64,000 bases of DNA from Chloroflexota bacterium (GTDB taxonomy: Bacteria > Chloroflexota > Anaerolineae > UBA4142), in contig JACQYF010000010.1 in assembly GCA_016208315.1 (NCBI GenBank), positions 1 to 64,000 on the forward strand. Direction: 5' to 3'. Shown piece after piece: positions 1 through 7,048 of this stretch. The notes beneath the pieces are model-generated. The model was not told where the DNA came from. It ran no database searches and saw only the letters and a program-made list of their open reading frames with translations. Each line of letters begins with the position of its first letter. Positions within the stretch are counted from its first letter, which is position 1. The translations under genes were made by a program, and so were the position numbers.

Positions 1-208
1 GTGGGCGACCATTGTGACGCATGAACAACGCATGTCCATTTATCATCAGCGGTCCGGGCAGGAACCCTTGCGCCGGCTCAAGACTTTACGCTACGAAATC
101 GCGGAACCGGTGCGGCCGCTACGTCCTGAGTTTCGGCGCTCGCACCGACGCCGCAGGATGTCTACGATGTCGTTGGACTCGGCCAAGCTAACGAAATCGG
201 AAAAATGA
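1..208. other. No intact gene; possible decayed methyltransferase 3' region
   Basis: I see no convincing gene in these first 208 bases. Read on the minus strand, around positions 125-160, one frame gives AASVRAPKLRT followed by a stop. It loosely resembles motif VIII of C5 methyltransferases (AADYGVPQxRxR), which is what should follow the truncated gene at 209-712. The stretch could therefore be the decayed C-terminal half of that gene, but the match is short and needs a frameshift and stop codons. Confidence 0.3.
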
Positions 209-225
209 CTACGATGTCGTTGGAC
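162..225. repeat. 17-bp direct repeat at the methyltransferase breakpoint
   Basis: The 17-mer beginning CTACGATGTCG occurs at 162-178 and again, identically, at 209-225, with copy starts 47 bp apart. The second copy carries the stop codon that ends the methyltransferase fragment. A duplication with a 47-bp step is not a multiple of three, so it would break the reading frame by itself. It may be the mutation that inactivated the gene, or an assembly artefact. Confidence 0.8.
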
Positions 226-712
226 ATGACAGATACCCGATTGCTTCAAGCCGCTCCCGAATCTCATTGGTATAAGCGCCCTCAAAGCTCCCCTTCATCT
301 CCGCGACGTTTTCCATGATAAGCACTTTAGGTCGCAGATATTCCGCATAGTCTAGAAAGCGGCGCACGAGAAGATTCCTGGGATCCTCCAAGAATCGCTG
401 TTTGCGGGGCACATTCTTGGAGAATCCTTGGCACGGAGGACCACCCACCAAGAGGTCCAGTTCCTGGGGTCGCAAGTTAAGATAATCCGCCAAGTCAGCA
501 GGCGAAAGAGCCGTCAAATCGCAGGCCATTCCTGAATTCCTGCCAAAATTGCGGCGATAGGTCTCTACGGAAGCCTTGTCTATATCTAGGCCTGCCAACA
601 CGTGGAATCTGGCTTGTGCTAGTCCCCATGACATCCCGCCGCACCCGCAGAACAAGTCCACGAACATGGGAGAGGGGACATGCTCTTTCAATCTCTTGTG
701 AAGTTGCTGCAT
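209..712 (-). pseudogene. C5-cytosine DNA methyltransferase, N-terminal part only
   Basis: The 167 residues carry the front half of a DNA (cytosine-5) methyltransferase: motif I DLFCGCGG (about 19-26, SAM binding), motif IV GGPPCQGFS (about 90-98, catalytic Cys94) and motif VI MENV (about 133-136). The frame then stops soon after LEAIGY. Motif VIII, the target-recognition domain and motifs IX-X are missing; the family is normally 300-450 residues. The stop lies in a 17-bp direct repeat. It sits beside a restriction endonuclease and a second methyltransferase on the same strand, so it was probably the second modification enzyme of this R-M locus. It is unlikely to be active alone. Confidence 0.8.
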
Positions 713-788
713 AGAACTTCAACTCGGTAACTAATAGGCGGATAATAACAAAAGGCGCTTGGGTGGCAAGCGGGTAACAACAGCATAA

Positions 789-1655
789 TTATCTCTCACG
801 ATACAGTTCATAACGTTTGTACGTTTCGGTAGCTACAAGATTAACGTCGTCCGTGTCATTGAATTCAAGGAAAACAAAAGTGCCCTTCATAAGTTTCACG
901 CCAATCGGCCTAACCTTCAAACCGGGGAACGCCTTTCTGGCAAACCGCACCATCTGTGTAATCTGAACAACGCCCAGCAGATCACGCGGCGCTTCGGATT
1001 TTGCTTCGACAGGGAGGATAAAGCCATCTCCATCCGTGTTAATCCCGATGTAGAGGTCGTCCATCTCTACCTGCCCAAGTCCTTTGATAGAGGTTCTCAA
1101 GTGGGCCTGTAAATGGTAGGTCGTCAATGAGGTGAATGTATCTATCAATCGGTTGTAACGAATGCGAGCCAGTATAGACTGTTCGTCCTTCCCCTGGTAC
1201 TTTAACACGATTTGTGGTGTTGCATCGAGTACGCGGATGATTTTCAAGTCTTCTGGGATAATGACGTACGGTGATCGGTTCAAGTGCATGAATTCGTACT
1301 TGCCTTTTCCTGCTCCGGTAATCGCCCAATCACCGTGAGTCAGAATGGACTTGGGCAATGCTGAACGACCCGTGCGATATGTATAAGCCACGTCGGGCGG
1401 ATTCTCTTGTACAAGCCCAAGCTCAATCGCCGTCTGTTTGACGTCCTTCAAAGTAAACGCTAATGATCCGGCGTTTGGGTTAGCCTCGCGCAGCTTGTGA
1501 AAAACCTTCTCGATAATCCTATCATATTCCTTGAGCTTTTCTTCGGGTATTGCGGGTCCGACCTCTTCCAGCGGAAAGAGAGTGCCAGAGTTTTCAAGTT
1601 CGTTGCCGGTCTCTGGAGTCTGTTTCGCTTTCTCAGGCATACGCCTCCTAGTCAT
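789..1655 (-). CDS. Probable type II restriction endonuclease (PD-(D/E)XK fold)
   Basis: A 288-residue protein of no subfamily I can name. Residues 199-219 show the PD-(D/E)XK pattern: Asp199/Asp200 in a strand (MDDLYIG), then about 17 residues later PVEAK with Glu217 and Lys219, followed by an amphipathic helix. That arrangement fits a Mg-dependent nuclease. The start overlaps the stop of the upstream methyltransferase by ATGA, implying translational coupling. A second ATG at 1640 lies just after an AGGAGG sequence and would give 283 residues, so the true start is open. Its place between two DNA methyltransferase genes is the strongest functional evidence. The cleavage site cannot be read from sequence. 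Confidence 0.7.
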   Translation of the reverse strand: MTRRRMPEKAKQTPETGNELENSGTLFPLEEVGPAIPEEKLKEYDRIIEKVFHKLREANPNAGSLAFTLKDVKQTAIELGLVQENPPDVAYTYRTGRSALPKSILTHGDWAITGAGKGKYEFMHLNRSPYVIIPEDLKIIRVLDATPQIVLKYQGKDEQSILARIRYNRLIDTFTSLTTYHLQAHLRTSIKGLGQVEMDDLYIGINTDGDGFILPVEAKSEAPRDLLGVVQITQMVRFARKAFPGLKVRPIGVKLMKGTFVFLEFNDTDDVNLVATETYKRYELYRER

Positions 1656-3001
1656 GAATGTCTCGATGAAATGCCGTTCCAGCGAAAGATGATAACCTCT
1701 TCTCTTAATTCCTCTTTCGTCGCGGTTGCAAAGCGAGTTCGGAACAGGTCTGTGCGCACATGCTCATAGCCGAGTGCTTGGGCAATATCCGCAAGCAGTT
1801 CTCCTGTGCGAATCATTACCCTCAGATATGATGCTTGGTCGCCGACCACATAAGCCAACTGCGCCCCGGGACGAAGCACGGTGCGTAATTCGGCCAAATG
1901 ACGTGCCATCCCGCCAAAATACAACTTGGTTACTCTCGGGTAGAGCTTTTCAAACCCCGACGTTTTGCCAAGTTCAATCCTTCGGTTTTCGATCTGCTGA
2001 GCAATGCGCTGTATCTCCGGATGCTCGGCAACCCAACTGTCATCAGTATCCGCCTTGTAAACGCTGCGTGTGTTGGAACGTACCAATCCTTTCTTTAGCT
2101 CTCGCAATTCCTGTTTGCTCTTTATGAATCCAAGCAATACCGATTCCAGTCGCGTCGTGCGCGTATAGTCTTTCTCGTTTGGATAGGGCGGAGACGTAAT
2201 TACGGCGTCAACATGGCCGGGTGGAATTACCTCGCCGACACGACGCGCATCGGCGAGGTGAACCTTTGCCATTGGATACGATTTGCCCGCCACAAGCCCT
2301 AGATCCGTTGTCATGTTCTCAATCTCATGTAACCAAGCCGCAATGACAGGGACATCGTGCTTGGGTCTGCCAACACCCACTTCAGGGCCGAAACGGAGAT
2401 TGCTAACAGTGAACACTAGCGCGTTGGCAAGCGCAAGCAGTTGATGACGGTAGCATCGTTCGTATTGGCACGATTTGAGGCAATCGAGCAAGACGAGCGT
2501 TTTGTGCAGAGGTAGAGGACTAATTGAGTTGGTCAGCAATAGCTTGGAGGGTTCGTTCTCCAGCCGCCTCAACGGTAGATTTCTGGCTCGGTCTTGAAAG
2601 GGAGAATTGTCGTCAATGCCTTGCGCGGCCAGCATTTGGCGGGCGGCATCTGCCACCTCATGCGCTCGTGAATTTAACGCGTCCGGATCTATATCCCAAT
2701 CCGTCTTCACTGAGCACGCAAAATGCGCGAACGGGTTAGCTTCTATTCCAATCGCCTGCATCCCGGCTAATCTTGATTCGACAACGGTCGTGCCAGTGCC
2801 GCAAAATGGATCCAAGATCACGGCATCCGCGTCCAAACCGAAATCCTGAACGTACTTGCGAACAAGGTGAGGGGGAAACGAGAGGACAAAGCGATACCAG
2901 TCGTGGAACGCACGGTCTTGCGGGTCGAGTTTGTTGGCTCGGCCGATCGGTCCGCGTGGCTCGACAACTGGCAGGGATTCGGGAGGAAAAATCGCATTCA
3001 T
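1652..3001 (-). CDS. DNA amino-methyltransferase (N4-cytosine/N6-adenine type)
   Basis: A 449-residue SAM-dependent DNA methyltransferase. Motif I is DPFCGTGT (about 64-71). The catalytic motif IV is TSPPY (about 269-273), in an expanded form TSPPYPNEKDYTR. Motif order I then IV and SPPY rather than DPPY favour an exocyclic amino-methyltransferase, more often N4-cytosine. It is the first gene of a coupled pair with the downstream nuclease (4-bp ATGA overlap), so it most likely protects the host against that nuclease. A third gene, the damaged C5 methyltransferase, follows. The residues between motifs I and IV (about 110-260) probably hold target-recognition elements. Confidence 0.85.
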   Translation of the reverse strand: MNAIFPPESLPVVEPRGPIGRANKLDPQDRAFHDWYRFVLSFPPHLVRKYVQDFGLDADAVILDPFCGTGTTVVESRLAGMQAIGIEANPFAHFACSVKTDWDIDPDALNSRAHEVADAARQMLAAQGIDDNSPFQDRARNLPLRRLENEPSKLLLTNSISPLPLHKTLVLLDCLKSCQYERCYRHQLLALANALVFTVSNLRFGPEVGVGRPKHDVPVIAAWLHEIENMTTDLGLVAGKSYPMAKVHLADARRVGEVIPPGHVDAVITSPPYPNEKDYTRTTRLESVLLGFIKSKQELRELKKGLVRSNTRSVYKADTDDSWVAEHPEIQRIAQQIENRRIELGKTSGFEKLYPRVTKLYFGGMARHLAELRTVLRPGAQLAYVVGDQASYLRVMIRTGELLADIAQALGYEHVRTDLFRTRFATATKEELREEVIIFRWNGISSRHS

Positions 3002-3051
3002 GGTCGCAGCGACATTATATCATGCCTTGGGCGGATTGGCGCATCGGAATC

Positions 3052-3228
3052 TCACCGCGGCGCGAACAGCAGCAGAAACGCGAACACGAGGATCATGGAC
3101 AACAGCAATACCCCGAGCCGCGCGCGCACGTCCTTGGCGTGGCGATAAATGAGCACCAATGCGAATACGAGCACCGCGTACGCTGCCGCGACGAGCGGTT
3201 CAACTGGGCGGAAGAGTGAGCCGCTCAT
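3052..3228 (-). CDS. Small two-helix membrane protein
   Basis: 58 residues starting MSGSLFRPVEP, with two hydrophobic segments (about 11-27 and 38-55) separated by a short basic loop (YRHAKDVRAR). The start codon overlaps the DinB stop codon as ATGA at 3225-3228, so it is translated with that gene. No family recognised. The overlap and clean membrane pattern argue that it is real. Confidence 0.6.
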   Translation of the reverse strand: MSGSLFRPVEPLVAAAYAVLVFALVLIYRHAKDVRARLGVLLLSMILVFAFLLLFAPR

Positions 3229-3719
3229 GTGGTCGTCAACGCAATGATGTCTTCGATCTTGAGTCCGTAAATCTGCGGCGGCTCGACGCCCATCAGCGCA
3301 AGGTAGGTCGCGATTTGGCTGCGGTGATGCACTTCGTGCTCCGTCATCGCCATCAGCCAGCGCCACGCCTTGGCCGGTGGCCCTTGCAGACTGGGGCGCG
3401 GTTCCTCCAAGTCGGCGTCGCTCATTTTTGCCAATGCCGCCGTCGCCTCAGCATGGGCTGACTCCAAGTGAGCGATGGTCTCTTCCAGCGTCCGCGCGCC
3501 AACGCTATCGTGCCCACGGTAGTGCCACGCGCCGCCGAGCGCGACCGTGGTAAACATTCGCTCGGCGGCGGCGAGGTGGCGGATCAGATCTCCGCAGGTC
3601 AACTCGCCCGGCTTGGGCGACCAATCCATCTGGTCGGCGGGAATCGCCCGGACGTAGTTCAGCGTGCGGCGGCGAACGCCGGCGAAATAGCTGACGAAGT
3701 GCTGAACGCTGTGAATCAT
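3225..3719 (-). CDS. DinB-family protein
   Basis: 164 residues of a DinB/YfiT-like four-helix bundle. The expected metal-binding histidines are visible: one in DLIRHLAAAE (about residue 49) and the EHEVHHRSQ helix (about 127-135). The family binds a divalent metal and includes thiol-dependent transferases, but most members, this one included, have no proven substrate. It is coupled to a downstream small membrane protein. A purely structural role is possible. Confidence 0.85.
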   Translation of the reverse strand: MIHSVQHFVSYFAGVRRRTLNYVRAIPADQMDWSPKPGELTCGDLIRHLAAAERMFTTVALGGAWHYRGHDSVGARTLEETIAHLESAHAEATAALAKMSDADLEEPRPSLQGPPAKAWRWLMAMTEHEVHHRSQIATYLALMGVEPPQIYGLKIEDIIALTTT

Positions 3720-3824
3720 AGCGGTTATGTCCTGCCGAACTGAATTTGCTGGAGAAATATTTCTTTATCCGCGTTCATCCGCGTTAGGCGCCTTCATTGA
3801 AGGCGACGCGTCCCGTAATGACTC

Positions 3825-4685
3825 TCACTGTTTTTCTCTACGCGGTTCCGGGGGCGCCGGTTCGCGGCGCGGATAGGGCACGGGAATGTATTGCACGGAT
3901 GGACGGCGGCCACCGCCTTGGGGATACAGTTCCATCAGCTTGATGATCTCTTCCGGCATGTCGGACGAGACGGGCATGCCAAGCGACTGCGCCTCTTCGA
4001 ACGAAATCGGATAATCGTGCGTCCACTGGCCGCAGGTCAGCGCGTCCGCCAGCGTGTTCGCCTTTTCCTCCTCCATGCCGTTGCCCATCAGAATGCGGCG
4101 CACCACGCTGTTCACTTGCGCGACGGCTTTCTTGGCCACGTCGGCGAGGATGAGGGTTTGATCGTCAATCTCGTTCACGTCCTTGATTTGCGTCACGTGC
4201 AAGATGGACGACGCGGGATATTGTCCCAGCTGCGGGTCCACGGGGCCGAGCACCGCGTTGGGGTCCATCACGATCTGATCGGCGGCCAGCGCCAGCAACG
4301 TTCCGCCGCTCATGGCATAGTGCGGGATGAACACCGTCACGCGCGCCTTGTGCCGAATCAGCGCGTGCCCGATCTGCTCCGCGGCGAGGACGAGACCGCC
4401 CGGCGTGTGCAGCACAATATCAATCGGCGTATCCGTCGAGGTGAGCCGAATCGCGCGCAGGACCTGCTCGCTATCTTCGATGTCAATAAAGCGCGCGAAC
4501 GCCAGCCCGAGGAACGAGAACGCCTCTTGGCGATGGATCATGGTGATGAGGCGCGAGCCGCGCTTGCGCTCGAACTTGCGAATCAGCGTGTTGCGCGAGT
4601 TGCCGATCATCATCCGTTGGATGACGGGCAGGAGCGACGAGATGATGAGAAAGACCCAGAAGAGGTCGAAGAGGTTGAAATTCAT
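3825..4685 (-). CDS. Membrane-anchored Clp-fold serine proteinase (SDH proteinase family)
   Basis: 286 residues: an N-terminal membrane anchor (about 5-22), a ClpP/crotonase-like domain (about 45-230) and a proline/arginine-rich tail. HTPGG (about 93-97) matches the oxyanion-loop region of SppA/Clp-fold proteases. AMSGGT (about 124-129) holds the expected nucleophile Ser126. It matches the serine dehydrogenase proteinase family, whose members are membrane-associated peptidases of poorly known substrate. It is followed at once by a palindromic repeat tract and does not look operonic. Confidence 0.85.
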   Translation of the reverse strand: MNFNLFDLFWVFLIISSLLPVIQRMMIGNSRNTLIRKFERKRGSRLITMIHRQEAFSFLGLAFARFIDIEDSEQVLRAIRLTSTDTPIDIVLHTPGGLVLAAEQIGHALIRHKARVTVFIPHYAMSGGTLLALAADQIVMDPNAVLGPVDPQLGQYPASSILHVTQIKDVNEIDDQTLILADVAKKAVAQVNSVVRRILMGNGMEEEKANTLADALTCGQWTHDYPISFEEAQSLGMPVSSDMPEEIIKLMELYPQGGGRRPSVQYIPVPYPRREPAPPEPRREKQ

Positions 4686-4693
4686 GACACCTC

Positions 4694-4775
4694 CAGTAAA
4701 CAGTATTCCGTGTTCAGTACTCAGTGATCACTGAACGGACCGAATACAGAATACTGATTACTGAACACTGGTTAC
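4694..4775. repeat. Locus-specific tandem/inverted oligomer tract (CAGTATTC-type)
   Basis: The 80-bp gap between the Clp-fold protease and the PA14 protein is built from degenerate copies of units like CAGTATTC and CAGTAATCAGT. The left half faces the reverse complement in the right half and includes the perfect palindrome CAGTGATCACTG. It extends to the 3' end of the PA14 gene. Confidence 0.75.
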
Positions 4776-6460
4776 CGTGGCGAAAAACGAATGGCATCCA
4801 CCGCAACCACCGTGGACTGCTGCGGCTCGTAGGTGATGTCGGCGAGGGAAACGTATTCGTCGCCGGTCGCTGCAAAGTAATATGTCCCGAGCGCCACCCA
4901 TTGGTTCGCGTACAACGCTTGATTGAGCGCGCGAATATCACTGGACAACGCGTGCTCGATCCAATAGCGCGCGTTGCGCGTCGTCGCCAAGTTGCCCGGA
5001 ATGTAGGCCGCGACCTCATAGTAGCCGGCCCGCGGCAATTCGGGATACCAGCGCGCCCAATTGTATAACGGCAGCGAAAAGGTATTGTTTTGTGCCGAGA
5101 AAGCGTGGTTGCCATGGCCGGCCGGATGATCGCGCCAGCCGCTCTTGACAAAGCCCGGGCTCTGGTCGTCTACAATGACATCGCCGATGGCGCGCGGCGT
5201 GGTACCCGCCGCCAGAGGGGGCGCGGTGACGCCGCTGGCGATCTGCGAGCGCAGCGATGCGGCGCCGGTGTGCTGGTAATACTCGACGCGCCAATCGTGG
5301 ACGCCGGCGTTCAGGTAAACCGTCGCGGCGTAGATCGTGGGCGGTTGATCGTGCCAGTGGTCAATGACGAGGTTGTTGTCCACGTAAACGCGCACGCCGT
5401 CGTCGGCCGCGGCGCTCACCGTGTAATAGCCCGCCAAACTCGTGGCGCGCTTGGACGTAAAGCGCGCCGACCAGTTCGCGCCATTCGCGATGCCGGGCCC
5501 GGGCGCGCTGGTCCCCCAATCGAAATTGAGCTGCGTGTCGTCGCGAACCAATGCGGGCGCGCCGGTCAAGCCGGTGTTGTTGAAATATTCGCCGCGCCAA
5601 ATCTCCGCGCTGCCCGGAACGGGGAGCCAAGTGAGGACCGCGAGCGCGGCCGAACTACGCTGAAAGTATTCCATCTTGATCAAGTGCTCGCCGGTTGCGA
5701 GCGTAATATCGCCCGACCAATTCTTGGGCACTTGATCGCGCCATTGGTCAACGAGCAGTTGGTTATCCACCCAGAGCCGAACGCCGTCGTCGGTCAGCGT
5801 GGTAATGCGATAGCGCCCCGCGTCGAAATACGCGCCGCGCGTCCAACGCGCCGAAAAGTTCTCGCCCGCGATGCCGCCGCCGGGACCCGTTGTCCCGAAA
5901 TTGAAATTCAGTGCGCCGTCGTTGCGGACGAACGCGGGCGCGCCCGTCAGATTCGGGTTGCCGAAATACTCGCCGCGCCAATCGGGAAAATTCGCCGAGA
6001 TCAGTTGCAGGCGCACTTCCGCGGGCCCCGCTTTGCTATAATATTCCATACGCACGAGGTGGAACGCCTGGGTCAGATTCAGCTTGACCGTGTGCGCCGT
6101 CGCCGCCTGATCGCTCCACGCATCAATCACCAACCCGTCGTCCACGTAGAGGCGCACGCCGTCGTTGTGGATCGTCGTCAAGGTCCAGAGGCCGGGCGTG
6201 TCAAAGTACAACCAGCGAACCCAGCGCACGGAAAAGTTGCTCGCGGGCAGATTGGGATCGGGCGCGGCCGCGCCCCACGCGAAATCAATGTTCGGATCGG
6301 TCCGCGTAAAGGCGGGCGTTCCCTTTAGCTCGGCGTTGGCAAAGTATGAGCCGGTCCAGCCGGTGGTCGTTTGCGCGAGGGTGGGCGCAACACTTGCGAA
6401 TGTCGCAACGACCAGCACGAGCGCAGCCAGCGCGAGCGAAACGGCGAGTGGTCTCTTCAC
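4772..6460 (-). CDS. Secreted protein with three PA14 domains and a golvesin-type C-terminal domain
   Basis: 562 residues: a signal peptide (about 1-29, ending near TLAQ), then three consecutive PA14-like beta domains (about 33-155, 160-280, 290-410). Each repeats the pattern W-x-G-x-YF, FxRxD, DDGVRLYVD and HxxxxEYY. A C-terminal domain (about 425-562) resembles golvesin/Xly-type carbohydrate-associated modules (DDQSPGF, AGYYEVAAYIPG, VAVDAIRF). PA14 domains usually bind glycans on secreted glycosidases and adhesins. No catalytic domain is present, so it is probably a cell-surface or extracellular binding protein. The start is GTG at 6458-6460 behind a GGAG site. Confidence 0.85.
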   Translation of the reverse strand: MKRPLAVSLALAALVLVVATFASVAPTLAQTTTGWTGSYFANAELKGTPAFTRTDPNIDFAWGAAAPDPNLPASNFSVRWVRWLYFDTPGLWTLTTIHNDGVRLYVDDGLVIDAWSDQAATAHTVKLNLTQAFHLVRMEYYSKAGPAEVRLQLISANFPDWRGEYFGNPNLTGAPAFVRNDGALNFNFGTTGPGGGIAGENFSARWTRGAYFDAGRYRITTLTDDGVRLWVDNQLLVDQWRDQVPKNWSGDITLATGEHLIKMEYFQRSSAALAVLTWLPVPGSAEIWRGEYFNNTGLTGAPALVRDDTQLNFDWGTSAPGPGIANGANWSARFTSKRATSLAGYYTVSAAADDGVRVYVDNNLVIDHWHDQPPTIYAATVYLNAGVHDWRVEYYQHTGAASLRSQIASGVTAPPLAAGTTPRAIGDVIVDDQSPGFVKSGWRDHPAGHGNHAFSAQNNTFSLPLYNWARWYPELPRAGYYEVAAYIPGNLATTRNARYWIEHALSSDIRALNQALYANQWVALGTYYFAATGDEYVSLADITYEPQQSTVVAVDAIRFSPR

Positions 6461-6489
6461 AAAGCACTCCGCATGTTTTGTCGTGAGGC

Positions 6490-6518
6490 AGTATACCTCA
6501 ATTTGAAGAGGGAGACAA
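6490..6518 (-). promoter_or_regulatory. Predicted promoter of the PA14 gene
   Basis: On the minus strand TTGTCT (6513-6518) and TATACT (6490-6495) are separated by exactly 17 bp, about 30 bp ahead of the GTG start at 6460. It is a sigma-70-type match by eye. Confidence 0.55.
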
Positions 6519-6527
6519 AGAACGACT

Positions 6528-6556
6528 TTGACACCATCTCTCGGCTATGATAGAGT
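6528..6556 (+). promoter_or_regulatory. Predicted promoter of trmO
   Basis: TTGACA (6528-6533), a 17-bp spacer and TAGAGT (6551-6556) lie 18 bp before the ATG at 6575. This leaves a very short leader without a clear ribosome-binding site. The spacing and perfect -35 make it a good match. Confidence 0.6.
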
Positions 6557-6574
6557 AGGTGCGGAAAACCCGAA

Positions 6575-7048
6575 ATGACTCTTGTTCAACTCAAATCAAT
6601 CGGCCTTGTTCACAACGGCATTACCGAGGCCCACTACGATACGCCGTGGCGCGATATCGAATCCGCCATCGTCGTTGACGACGAATGGCGCGAGGCGCTC
6701 GAGGGGCTGGATGAGTTTTCGCACGTCTGGATCATTTTCTTTTTCGACCGCGTTACGCTGCCCAGCCCGGACGCGCCGCGCGTTCGCCCGATGCGCCGGG
6801 GCGACTTGCCGCTCGTCGGACGCTTTGCCACGCGCTCACCGCAGCGGCCCAACCCCATCGGCATCAGCCCGGTCGAACTACTCGAAATCAGCGGCGCGAC
6901 TTTACGCGTCCGCGGACTGGAAGCGCTCGACGGCACGCCGGTCCTCGATATCAAGCCGTATATCGCGCGCGGGGATGTGATCGAGAATACGCGCGCCGCC
7001 GCGTGGGTCAAGGACTATTGGCTCACCCAGCCGCCGAAAGAAGAATGA
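6575..7048 (+). CDS. trmO: tRNA t6A37 N6-methyltransferase, TrmO/YaeB family
   Basis: 157 residues matching the TrmO (YaeB, UPF0066) family, which methylates the N6 of threonylcarbamoyl-adenosine 37 in tRNA using SAM. Family signatures are present: ATRSPQRPNPIGIS (about 88-101) and LDIKPY (about 130-135). It is shorter than E. coli TrmO (about 235), like the single-domain versions found in many bacteria and archaea. Its stop overlaps the next start as ATGA, coupling it to a membrane protein with no evident functional link. Confidence 0.85.
   Translation: MTLVQLKSIGLVHNGITEAHYDTPWRDIESAIVVDDEWREALEGLDEFSHVWIIFFFDRVTLPSPDAPRVRPMRRGDLPLVGRFATRSPQRPNPIGISPVELLEISGATLRVRGLEALDGTPVLDIKPYIARGDVIENTRAAAWVKDYWLTQPPKEE

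Noticed and set aside
14..208. 64-codon plus-strand frame at the window start
   Set aside because: Arg-rich, no motif or ribosome-binding site, and overlaps the possible methyltransferase remnant.
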